DNA of 64,000 nucleotides from Varibaculum timonense_A. GTDB taxonomy: Bacteria > Actinomycetota > Actinomycetes > Actinomycetales > Actinomycetaceae. Positions 28,238 through 37,600 of the stretch are shown in pieces (the stretch's first letter is position 1; every line of letters begins with the position of its first letter). The notes beneath the pieces are model-generated. The model had not been told where the DNA came from and did no database searches. It worked only from the letters and a program-made list of their open reading frames with translations. Location: NCBI RefSeq assembly GCF_027694345.1, contig NZ_JAQEVU010000001.1, forward strand, positions 321,458-385,457. The letters run 5' to 3'. The translations under genes were made by a program, and so were the position numbers.

Positions 28238-29050
28238 ATGGAAAAGACAATTCCGGAAGGTCAAATGTTGGTCTATACCATGGCGGGAGCTACAGATAGT
28301 TCACTGATTATCGCTACCCACGGGGTTACCGATAATGCGTCCTCGCTAGCAAGCCTGCAAAAATACTGGTCAAACGATTACCGTGTAGCCTGTGTAGACG
28401 CACGTGGGCATGGGCTGTCGCCTCGTTTTAGCCGTGAAGCCTTGCTAGATCCGCTAGCTACCGAAGTCGCCGATATGATATGCACGATTGAGCACCTTAA
28501 CGGCGGTGAACCCGCTATATTAATCGGGCACTCAATGGGGGCAGCGGTAATGAGCGCAGTAGCTTTCTGGCGACCAGATTTAGTTAAAGCGTTGATTTTG
28601 GAAGAACCTGCCTGGCTAACGCCAAAGCAGGCTGCCCAATACAAAGAAGGCGCAGCGGAACTGGTGAAACGAATTAAATGGATGCGAGCCGAAGTCTCCG
28701 CGGCATTAGCGGAAAACCGCAGAGACTATTCCAGCTGGTCGCTCGCGGAAGCTTGCGGCTGGTTACAGGGGAAACTGCAAGTCGATTTAGATTTTGTTGC
28801 CCTCGGGGAAGTTAGCCCGAGGCAGCCTTGGGAACAGATTGCCCGCTCGCTCACTATGCCGACTCTGCTCATTACCTCCGATGGTGAGGACGTGTTGATA
28901 GGACCGCAACGGCTAAAAGAAATCGAAAACCTGGGCAACCATAACTTAAAGACGGTGATTCTTCCGGGAACCCGTCACTGCGTACGCCGTGAAAAAGAAG
29001 CCGAGTTCTATGCGCTTTGTGACGATTTCTTGGCTAGTCTAGATTATTAG
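28238..29050 (+). CDS. Alpha/beta hydrolase, paralogue of the nan-locus hydrolase
   Basis: A 270 aa cytoplasmic hydrolase. ATG 28238 is preferred; an open frame from TTG 28190 would overlap the transporter end and add residues not found in its paralogue. It has the oxyanion HGV, nucleophile elbow GHSMGAA, EEPAWLT, an Asp in TSDGEDV and the final His in GTRHCVRR. The gene at 55963 encodes a related protein (GHSMGGA; EDPAWLS; GCEHTLRR), so two copies accompany two glycan loci. The substrate is unknown; removal of O-acyl groups from sugars is one possibility. It lies 25 bases after the transporter. Confidence 0.75.
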   Translation: MEKTIPEGQMLVYTMAGATDSSLIIATHGVTDNASSLASLQKYWSNDYRVACVDARGHGLSPRFSREALLDPLATEVADMICTIEHLNGGEPAILIGHSMGAAVMSAVAFWRPDLVKALILEEPAWLTPKQAAQYKEGAAELVKRIKWMRAEVSAALAENRRDYSSWSLAEACGWLQGKLQVDLDFVALGEVSPRQPWEQIARSLTMPTLLITSDGEDVLIGPQRLKEIENLGNHNLKTVILPGTRHCVRREKEAEFYALCDDFLASLDY

Positions 29051-29072
29051 AGTTTCAATGGAGAAGAGAATA

Positions 29073-29978
29073 ATGGATAGCAAGATACTTTTAGATTCCG
29101 AGATAGCCGCGGTTCTTGACACAGTTCCACCCCAAATGGCCTGGGATCCGCCGGCAATGCGGGCAGCGGGCGAAAAAATGCTCAGTGGCGAGATTGCGCT
29201 ACCTGCCGGTATCACCCGGGAAATAGTGCAGGTGGAAAGCAAAGACGGTTACCAGGTTGAACTGCGAGTATTCCGTCCGGAAAACCGCGAACCGCAAGGG
29301 GTTATCTACAGTATTCACGGTGGGGGAATGATTGCGGGACAAGCTCGCTACGATGATGGCTGGAACGGACAGCTAGTGGCAGAAACTGGTCAGTGTGTTG
29401 TTAGCCCCAACTATCGCCTCGCCCCCGAGAACCCCTACCCTTTGCCATTACAGGACTGCGTAGCGGGCTGGCAATGGGTGAAAACAGAGTTTCCGGCGTT
29501 CCCGAGCGTAATTTATGGGGATAGCGCCGGGGGCAATCTAGCGGCAGCAGTAACCTTATTCAGTCGCGACCAGGGGATAGTACTTGCTGACCGTGTGTTT
29601 CTAATTGAGCCAGTTTTAGATGATCGGCTGGAAACAGTCTCGATGCAAGGAGGGCAAAACACCCCGGTATGGGATTTGCCCAACGCTAAAGCCAGTTGGA
29701 AAGCCTATCTAGGTGGGGAAAAAGCTGATATTTATGCGGCTCCCGGCAGAGCCAGCGACTTATCAGGGTGGCCGGAAACTTTCCTGGTAGCCAACCAATG
29801 CGATCCCTTGCGGGATGAAGATATTAGATTTGCGCAGACCTTAACGGAAAGTAACGTTCCAGTGCGCCTAACGCTGCTGCCCGGTAGCTGCCATGGAGTA
29901 TTAGGGCTGCAAGGCCCGGCGATTGCCCAGCAGGCACGCGAACTGGTGATTAACGCGCTAAAATCAGCGGGGATTTAG
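29073..29978 (+). CDS. Esterase/lipase of the HSL-type alpha/beta hydrolase fold
   Basis: A 301 aa protein from ATG 29073, which has GGAGAAGAG 4 bases upstream; an ATG at 29058 adds five residues and cannot be excluded. The hormone-sensitive-lipase family motifs are clear: HGGGM (oxyanion hole), YRLAPENPYP, GDSAGGN (nucleophile Ser), Asp in CDPLRDED, and His in SCHGVLG. No signal peptide, so it acts inside the cell, probably as a small-ester acetyl esterase on imported sugars. It ends the operon begun by the sugar porter; a terminator follows. Confidence 0.8.
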   Translation: MDSKILLDSEIAAVLDTVPPQMAWDPPAMRAAGEKMLSGEIALPAGITREIVQVESKDGYQVELRVFRPENREPQGVIYSIHGGGMIAGQARYDDGWNGQLVAETGQCVVSPNYRLAPENPYPLPLQDCVAGWQWVKTEFPAFPSVIYGDSAGGNLAAAVTLFSRDQGIVLADRVFLIEPVLDDRLETVSMQGGQNTPVWDLPNAKASWKAYLGGEKADIYAAPGRASDLSGWPETFLVANQCDPLRDEDIRFAQTLTESNVPVRLTLLPGSCHGVLGLQGPAIAQQARELVINALKSAGI

Positions 29979-30017
29979 CCCTAACAGCATTTCCTGCTTG
30001 TTTGGATTGCTTAATCA

Positions 30018-30046
30018 TAGCTACCCTGAAAGGTCAGCTAGTTTTT
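30018..30046 (+). terminator. Intrinsic terminator after the esterase
   Basis: TAGCTACC pairs with GGT(C)AGCTA around a short loop and is followed by GTTTTT, 40 bases past the esterase stop. Confidence 0.7.
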
Positions 30047-30298
30047 CAACTAAGGATTAGTTCCTGAGTATTTCCTTTTGTTAAACTGAGAGCGCTCTTG
30101 AAACCAAGAGTGTACGTCCTCGACAGTAAAGACGCTGTCTTTGTACCAGCAGCCAGAAAGACACAAAGAAGTGAAGAAAGACTTAAGCTTGCCCCCTCGT
30201 GATAGGGCGTGCCTGATGGTCTTTGAAACTAGCTTTGGTTCTGGGGAGCGGAATCGGTATAAACAACACTGACAGGGAGCGTAGCGGCAAAAATAATA

Positions 30299-30331
30299 GG
30301 TACTTTGGGGAGACGCTTCCCCTAAAGTACC
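30299..30331 (+). terminator. Hairpin upstream of the first GH20 gene
   Basis: GGTACTTTGGGGA pairs with TCCCCTAAAGTACC with one bulged base. No run of T follows immediately. It may be an attenuator in the leader of the glycosidase gene or the terminator of an unseen short transcript. Confidence 0.45.
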
Positions 30332-30397
30332 TCCTTAAATAGTTTTGATTGGGTAGCAACAGCAATCGCGGGATTGCGAAACAGGAAGGTGTAGGAA

Positions 30398-33300
30398 ATG
30401 TTTAACCGGTCTAAAAAGGTGTTTTGCCTTTTAGGGGCAGGCGCTCTGGCACTAGCGGCATTATTACCAGCCGGCATTGGGACAGCAGAGGCTGCGGAGC
30501 CGACTAATCAAGCATTAGCAGCCAATGGCGCGAGCGTTAGTGCTTCCGGTAATGAAGTTGCTGATAAATGGCAAGCGCAGGCCGCTATTGATGGTAACGA
30601 CAGCGGTGATTCTCGCTGGTCATCCAATCACAGTGACCAGGCTTGGATTGCGGTACACCTAAAAGAAGCCATCAAAATTGACCACGTAACTATTAAATGG
30701 GAAGCGGCCTGTGCCGCCTCCTATCATTTAGAGGTTTCAAATGACGGAACCACTTGGGAAAAAGCCAGCGACACTATCCGCCCTCAATGTTCCAGCACAG
30801 ATACCCAAAAACTCAATGCCGCTACCGCTAATGGAACATGGAAATACGTGAAAATGCAGGCCGAGAGCCGCACCCCTTTCCAAGGAATTAAATACGGGGT
30901 TTCCCTATACGAATTTGAGGTATGGGACGGGGCGGAACCGGTAGCTCCTGCCCAGCCTAATTTGATTCCACTGCCTGCTGAAATGACTCCCGGAGAAGGC
31001 GGTTTTGAATTAGGCGCAGACACTAAAATCAAAACTGATTCCGCTTCTAAAGCGGTAGCGGAGATGACCGCCAAAACCATGCGTGCCTCCACCGGATTTC
31101 CCCTGCCAGTGGGCAAAGATGGGCAAATCAGTTTACGGGTAGACACTGGTCTAGACACCACCGGTTTAACCAGTGGAAATATCGAGGAAGCCTATAGCTT
31201 AAAGGTCAGTGAAAGCGGGGTAGAGATTGTCGGAAAATCCGCGCAAGGGGTTTGGAACGCTACCCGTACCCTGCTGCAACTATTCCCCGCCTTTATCTAT
31301 TCTCCCCATCAAGTAAATACCCAGTGGCTAGCCCCCGCGATTACGGTCAAGGATGCGCCCCGGTTTGCACACCGCGCGATACAAGCCGATGTAGCCCGCT
31401 CGTTCCTGACAATCGCTGACTTAAAACAAATGATTGACACTTTTGCCAATGTGAAAGGCTCCCGTTTACATCTACACCTTTCAGATGACCAGGGTTGGCG
31501 GCTGCAAATAACCAATGAGGGACGCGAAGCTGGGGACACTATCGACTACAGCAGGCTCACCGAGGTTTCCGGCAAAACCGCAATGAATTGGAACTCGGAA
31601 GCCTATTCCTTAAAGGATTTAACCGGCTCTAGTCAGCAGGCAGACGATAACGTAGTCGAATTGGGGCATCATGGTTTCTACACTCAGGAAGAATATAAGG
31701 AACTGGTCAAATATGCGGCCGACCGTTTCGTAACGATCCAGCCCGAGTTTGATATGCCCGGACACACCAATGCAGCGCTAGCCGCCATCCCGCAATTAAA
31801 CTCTGCCAACTCCTCTCATAATGGCACTGTAGATGCCGATGGCAATGCCATAACTGATCCGGCTAAATGGCAGGTTGCCCCCGCTAATGGAACGGGAGAT
31901 GTGGGTTACTCCTACCTGGATCCGGACTCAAAGCACACCCAGTATTTTGTTCGCCACGTATTTAAACAGCTAGCCGGGCTTACCCCCGGTAAAATTATTC
32001 ATATCGGAGGGGACGAATCCCAGGATATGGTTAAAAAACTTGGGAAAGACAAATTCAACGAATTTCTGAATATGTCCGCGAAAGCAGTTCGCGATCAAGG
32101 CAAATCTCCAATCGGATGGAATGAAATAGCCTCAAACACGCTACAGCCTGGGGACTTGGTACAGTATTGGACCGGTAGTACCGCTAACACGAAACGAGCA
32201 ATTCAAAACGAGGGCGTTAAAGTCGCGGTATCGAACGCCTCGACCGCCTATATCGATATGAAATATGGAGTTCCCGGTGGTAACAGTATCGGTTTAACCT
32301 GGAGCGGAACTGGAGATTTCGATAAATACTATAACTGGGATCCGGCGCAAGTAATCAAAGGGATTCCCGAAAGCAGCATTGTAGGGACAGTAGCCGTGCA
32401 ATGGTCAGAAACTATTCGCGGGGGATACCAGGCAGAATGGTTAATGTGGCCGCGCTCAATCTCTCACGCGGAAGTAGCGTGGACTCCACAAGCGAAGAGA
32501 AACGTAAACCAGTTCAAACAGCGCATGGCAGCTATGGGAGATAGGCTCGCGGTTTCGGCAGTGAATTTCTTTGACGGTCCCAAAGCCAATTGGCAAACCG
32601 CTTTAGCGGGGGTAGACCAAAAAGTTGCGCCGGGCCGCTCCGTGAATCTTACGGTTGGCGAATTTGCGGCTCCCGGCACTGTGAAAAACTCTGAGGGAAC
32701 GCAAATCACGAAAGCCGGTAACGCCGCTTCCGCCCTCGGGGACACTCCCTTCAGCGCCACTATCGATTGGGGAGACGGCTCCGCGCCCTCACCGGCAATA
32801 TTCACCCAAAGCCATTCCCGAGATGCCCTACATAGCAGCCCGCTATATAAAGTGACCGGAAAACACCCCTATGCGAATCCCGGAACCTACACCGGTACTA
32901 TTACGGGGTCAAACGGACAAAAAACCACCTTTACGGTAAATGTGGCAAATGGCGCCCCCGATCCCAGTGAAAATAGCCCCTGGGATGCAAGTAAAAAACC
33001 GACTATCACCATTGAAAAGAATCTCATCCGCCCCTATGAGCGGGTAAAAGTAAAGCTAAGCGGGTTTGAACCCGGCAAATATGTAAAACTCGCCTGGAAC
33101 GGTAAAACCCAATTCCTGGCAATGCCTGGGGCAGATGGAAGCGCCGAATACTATCTGCCATTCTTTGACAAGGCAGAAAAAGTGTTACGACCACAAGATG
33201 CCGGTAGTCATCAACTTAGCGCCACCCAGATTGGGGCTAATAGAAGTGCCGAAGTCACTGCCACCATTGTGTCTAATCGCGAAGAACTACTAAATCCGGT

Positions 33301-34576
33301 TGCGCAATGCCCCACGATGAATGACCCGAATTGCGGATATGAAAACATTACGGCCTCCTCGCAGGCAGATAATGAGCCAAAACCCTCCGGGCCGGTAAGC
33401 GCCGCATTTGACGGCGATCCCAATACCTATTGGCACACCCGCTGGGCTGCTCCGGCCGGTACTTTCCCGCACACCATTACCGCACAGCTCAAAGCGGCTC
33501 CAGAGCAAAAATGCGTGATTACCGGGTTTGAATATACGGCACGCAGCGGGCAAGAAAACTCGCGGGTTAAAGATTTCCGGATTGAAGTATCCGAAAATGG
33601 CAGCGACTGGAAGAGCGCCATTAGTGGTTCTTTGAAGAATCACGCTGACCCGCAAGTATTTAACTTTGCAGCTGACAAACAGTTAAGTGGCAAATACGTG
33701 CGGATGGTTCAGCTGAACTCCCAGGCAGGAAATGATTTTGGAGGTGCAGCTGAGATTCGTTTCGGAGCTGTCTGTGCCCAAAACGGAACGGAAGTAACCC
33801 CGGTTGCTCCCCTAGCTGAAAAGCAACCCCTAACGGCGCAAGGGAAAGAATATCCCGGATATTTCCTAGTGCCCGCAGTTACGGGAGTTAATTATTACTT
33901 GGGTGATGGGCTGCTAACCCCGCAGCAGGCAGTTCCGCTGCCCTATGGAAAAACCAAAGTTGTAGCGAAGCCCGCGAGTGACCTATTTAGGTTTAAAGAG
34001 GGCGCAAAGAGCGAATGGACCCTAGATATGGGCGACGACCCGGGGCAAGTTGATCCGCCGCAGCCGGAAAAACCCGAAAAACCGGCTCCGCAGGTGGTAA
34101 AAGGCGATTGGACTGACTCCCCAGGGCAAGAAGCCAGCAATTGTAAGACCTTCAAAGTTATGCAGACCCGCAGTGTTACCACTACTGAATATATTTGGGA
34201 TGCAGCTGGAGCTAAATGGGTGCTTGATACTGCTAATGCCCAGGTGACTACGGAACAGGGCGTTCGCGATATGAACGCGGCTGAAAAAGAAAAATGCGCG
34301 CTCTCGCCTGAGGAGCCCAGCCCCGATAACCCGAACCCTGATAAACCTAGCAAACCCGACGGGCAACCAGATACTAAACCAGGAGCAGGCTCAGATAGTG
34401 GGGCGGTAAAACCTGGTAACACCGGGTCGAAGCCGGGCGCTAAACCTCGCCAACAGGGAACTACTTCTGCGATGCCCTCCACCGGTGCTTCCAGTGAGCT
34501 ATCGCTGCTACTAGCGGCGCTAAGTATCGGATTTGGGGGAGTGTTGCTGCTGAGCCGACATCGAACTCGCAGGTAA
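30398..34576 (+). CDS. Wall-anchored beta-N-acetylhexosaminidase (GH20)
   Basis: A 1392 aa exported enzyme that would remove terminal beta-GlcNAc/GalNAc from glycans outside the cell. Order: signal peptide (1-32), F5/8-type C sugar-binding domain (~38-175), GH20b (~185-320), GH20 barrel (~325-735) with catalytic pair D539-E540 in HIGGDES, PKD-like domain (ITWGDGS-type, ~745-850), second F5/8 domain (~985-1115), a beta module (~1145-1210) shared with two other glycosidases here, a small two-Cys domain, a Pro/Asp/Lys-rich spacer, then MPSTG (1359-1363), a hydrophobic segment and RHRTRR, a sortase signal. Ribosome site AGGAAGG. It is the first of four giant glycosidase genes. Confidence 0.92.
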   Translation: MFNRSKKVFCLLGAGALALAALLPAGIGTAEAAEPTNQALAANGASVSASGNEVADKWQAQAAIDGNDSGDSRWSSNHSDQAWIAVHLKEAIKIDHVTIKWEAACAASYHLEVSNDGTTWEKASDTIRPQCSSTDTQKLNAATANGTWKYVKMQAESRTPFQGIKYGVSLYEFEVWDGAEPVAPAQPNLIPLPAEMTPGEGGFELGADTKIKTDSASKAVAEMTAKTMRASTGFPLPVGKDGQISLRVDTGLDTTGLTSGNIEEAYSLKVSESGVEIVGKSAQGVWNATRTLLQLFPAFIYSPHQVNTQWLAPAITVKDAPRFAHRAIQADVARSFLTIADLKQMIDTFANVKGSRLHLHLSDDQGWRLQITNEGREAGDTIDYSRLTEVSGKTAMNWNSEAYSLKDLTGSSQQADDNVVELGHHGFYTQEEYKELVKYAADRFVTIQPEFDMPGHTNAALAAIPQLNSANSSHNGTVDADGNAITDPAKWQVAPANGTGDVGYSYLDPDSKHTQYFVRHVFKQLAGLTPGKIIHIGGDESQDMVKKLGKDKFNEFLNMSAKAVRDQGKSPIGWNEIASNTLQPGDLVQYWTGSTANTKRAIQNEGVKVAVSNASTAYIDMKYGVPGGNSIGLTWSGTGDFDKYYNWDPAQVIKGIPESSIVGTVAVQWSETIRGGYQAEWLMWPRSISHAEVAWTPQAKRNVNQFKQRMAAMGDRLAVSAVNFFDGPKANWQTALAGVDQKVAPGRSVNLTVGEFAAPGTVKNSEGTQITKAGNAASALGDTPFSATIDWGDGSAPSPAIFTQSHSRDALHSSPLYKVTGKHPYANPGTYTGTITGSNGQKTTFTVNVANGAPDPSENSPWDASKKPTITIEKNLIRPYERVKVKLSGFEPGKYVKLAWNGKTQFLAMPGADGSAEYYLPFFDKAEKVLRPQDAGSHQLSATQIGANRSAEVTATIVSNREELLNPVAQCPTMNDPNCGYENITASSQADNEPKPSGPVSAAFDGDPNTYWHTRWAAPAGTFPHTITAQLKAAPEQKCVITGFEYTARSGQENSRVKDFRIEVSENGSDWKSAISGSLKNHADPQVFNFAADKQLSGKYVRMVQLNSQAGNDFGGAAEIRFGAVCAQNGTEVTPVAPLAEKQPLTAQGKEYPGYFLVPAVTGVNYYLGDGLLTPQQAVPLPYGKTKVVAKPASDLFRFKEGAKSEWTLDMGDDPGQVDPPQPEKPEKPAPQVVKGDWTDSPGQEASNCKTFKVMQTRSVTTTEYIWDAAGAKWVLDTANAQVTTEQGVRDMNAAEKEKCALSPEEPSPDNPNPDKPSKPDGQPDTKPGAGSDSGAVKPGNTGSKPGAKPRQQGTTSAMPSTGASSELSLLLAALSIGFGGVLLLSRHRTRR

Positions 34577-34651
34577 AAGTGGAACGAAGCGGCGAGACGC
34601 TTGCGAAGGACATATAAGAATCTGAGCAAAGAGGCTGGGAAAGGTAAATAA

Positions 34652-37600
34652 ATGAGTAAGGTTAGTTGGAAACGCCGGGCAAATGCCAGTGTGCTTACAG
34701 CGGCAGTGGCTTTAATGTCGGTGCTAATCCCAGCGAGCAGTGCCCAAGCGCTCGCGCCTGGGGATAGTGCTCTGTGCGCAGACAATTTGGCAGTCGGGAA
34801 AACGGTAAATGCCACCAGCCGGGAAGTTGCGGGAGAAAAAGATCCAGAACTGGCAGTTGATGGCAATATCGGTCCCGATGATAAAGCTACTCCGGCAGTA
34901 CATAACCAAAGCTCTGCCAGTCGCTGGTCTGCCGCCGGAAGCGACAATGATGCTGCCCTGACTATCGATTTTGCCGGAAGCGCCAGTATCAATAAGGTGC
35001 AACTTTATTGGGGAAACACTTTCGGTAAACCCTACAAGTTGCAAGCCAGTAATGATGGCAACACCTGGCGGGATTTAGTAACCGACCAGATAGGTAAAAA
35101 AGCGGGAAGTACCGAGCACACCTTTAACGGCAGCGAAAAAATGCGCTATCTGAAAATGCAGATTTCTGGCAAATCGCAGCAGTGGGGACTATCGCTGTGG
35201 GAAATAGCCGCTTGCGGGACTCTAGCTGCGCAGCCCACCCCGACAGAAAACGAAAATCTAGCCCAGCTGAATCAATTGATTCCCTACCCGCAAAAAGCTG
35301 AACTTGCCGCGGATAACTCCCGGTTCGTCCTCACCCAAGATAGCGAGATTACTGCCAGTGGCTTAGCTGGGGAGCCCGCAAAATATCTTGCCGAAACGTT
35401 AGCTAAATCCACCGGATACAAACTACCGATTTCGGCCAGCTCCAGTGCTAAAACTCAGATTAATTACGTTATCGATCCGAGCTTAACCGTCAGTGGGGTA
35501 GGCAAGGAGCAAATGAATGAAGCCTACACCTTGAAGATTGCAGCAAACCGGGTAACCATCACCGCGCGCAGTGCCACCGGGGCGCTATGGGCAACCCAAT
35601 CGCTTTTGCAATTGCTAGGGCCGTGGGCAGTATTTCCCAAAGTTACCGTAGGATCTTTAATGCCGATACCGGCGATGACTATTCAAGACGGTCCTCGCTA
35701 TTCCTGGCGCGGACTAATGCTTGACCCGGCGCGCTCCTTCATTCCCAAGAATGAAGTCATCAAGCTGATGCATTCTATGAGCCGCTTCAAGATGAACACT
35801 TTGCATCTGCATCTAAGTGATGAGGGCTGGCGGATTGATATCCCGAATGAGGGCAAAGACGCTGCTGACCCGATTGACTATAGCCAGCTGGCTAAACGCG
35901 GAGGCAGTGCCGGTTTACGAGCCGGAGATATTGACCGCGCACCCCAGGCGGGACGCACCGGCTACTACACCTTGGATGATTACCGCGAAATGGTGGCAAC
36001 TGCCAATAAATTAGGGATAGCGATTGTTCCCGAGATCGATACTCCCGGTCACACAGAGGCAGCGCTATATTCCATACCGCAGCTGAACTCGGAAAACTCT
36101 AATCCGAAGCCGCAGGGCGGCCAAGACACGATTGAGCAGCCAAATTACTCGAAAAACAATATGAAAGTGAATCTGGATGCTTTAAATCCTCACACTTACA
36201 CCTTTATGCAGCATGTTTTGAAGATTTTGGCCGAAAACTCTAACAACACCTATCTGCATATTGGCGGCGATGAAGCTAACAGTATGAATCACCAGCATTA
36301 CCTGCAATATATGCAGCAGATTCTGCCCAAAGTAAAAGCCATGAAGCAAACCCCCATCGTGTGGGATGAAGCCTTAAAGAGCGTGGGAACCGCCGGGATT
36401 GCCGACAATGGTGGGGTAGTCCAGTGGTGGAACACCGACTCGGCGGCTGCTAATCGTGCCCAGCTACGCAATGATTTCGTAGCTAAAGGCGGCAAATTTA
36501 TTGTCTCTAACGCCAGCTACTTCTATTATCCCCAACGCGAAGACCGCTCCCATGTGGCTCCCAGTTGGGCTTGCCCCGGCGGGGAGTGCACTTTGAAACA
36601 CGCCTATGATGCCCAGCCCCAGCAGGTCATGGGGCTCAGTGACGATAAAGGGATCCTGGGGGTCGAGGGCGCAGTCTGGAGCGAGGGCGTGCGCAATCTG
36701 GCAGATATTGAGTATATTGCGTTCCCGCGGTTACTAGCTCACGCTGAGATGGGCTGGACAAACCAGGCTAATAAGAACTGGGAACGCTTCCGAGGTGGGG
36801 TTGCCCAACAAGCAACTGCCCTAAACGCTGCGGACACCAGTTTCTTTAACGGCTCTCAGGTCACCTGGCGGATTTCCTCCGCATTATCTCCGCTAGCCAC
36901 CGATTCCCAAGGAAAGGGAATTGGCAAAGCTAATCGGCAGTTAATCGGATATGTTTCGGCTCCGGGCAAAGGTAAGAATAACCTGGATTTGAGTTTAACT
37001 TTGACCCCGAAAGAATCCCAAAATGCAATAAGTGTGCCGGTAAGTACCACTTTGGATAAAGAATACATACCGGTAAACGGTTCCTATCAAACCGGAAAAC
37101 AGATGAACTCGGTCTTTAAGGTTTATGCCGACCTGAAAAAAGTTCCCAAAGGTAGCTACCAGGCGCAACTGAGCGCAAAAGCCAGCGGATTAAAGTCTTT
37201 AGACGGTAAGAGTGATACCGGTCTGGCCAGCGCGGTTATTCAGGTTCCATCCCTTAGCGGTCAAACATCCCCCGGGCCGGGAACTCAAACCAGCCAAAGC
37301 GATACCACCTGGGAAAGCACTGAGCGTTCTTACCCTAAGAGCAGCTATAGTTTCCCCGGAAATGACGGTAAACCGCATAAAGTAACCTGGGATAATCATT
37401 CTTTGAAAATAGATGGCGAGCGTCTACAAGTTTGGGCGGGCGAGTTCCATCCTTGGCGAATCCCTTCCCCCCAGGCCTGGCGCGACGTCCTCCAAAAGAT
37501 AAAAGCAGCCGGATTTAATGCGGTATCTTTCTATTTCTTCTGGGGCGATCATCAAAGCGAAGAGGGCGGTCCGTTCAATTTTGATAAAGGCACTCGCCGC

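Larger units (their letters stand above)
29979..30397 (+). other. Hairpin-rich intergenic region before the glycosidase cluster
   Basis: 419 bases without a gene. After the terminator it holds CTCTTG/CAAGAG (30095-30110), AAAGAC/GTCTTT (30128-30142), the large hairpin at 30299-30331 and GCAATC/GATTGC (30362-30377) just before the GH20 ribosome site. So many stems suggest a structured 5' leader, but no known riboswitch was recognised. Confidence 0.4.

Noticed and set aside
30111..30124. GTACGTCCTCGA shared with the nan intergenic region near 55839, and frequent CGTCCTC/GAGGACG elsewhere
   Set aside because: Found on both strands and often in codons (Val-Leu, Glu-Asp); without a count against expectation I cannot claim a Chi- or KOPS-like motif.
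33943..34992. 349-codon open frame on the minus strand across the GH20/GH20-GH35 junction
   Set aside because: It runs antisense to two strong coding regions, is Ser/Pro-rich low complexity, spans an intergenic gap and has no recognisable motif; a by-product of proline/lysine-rich spacer codons.
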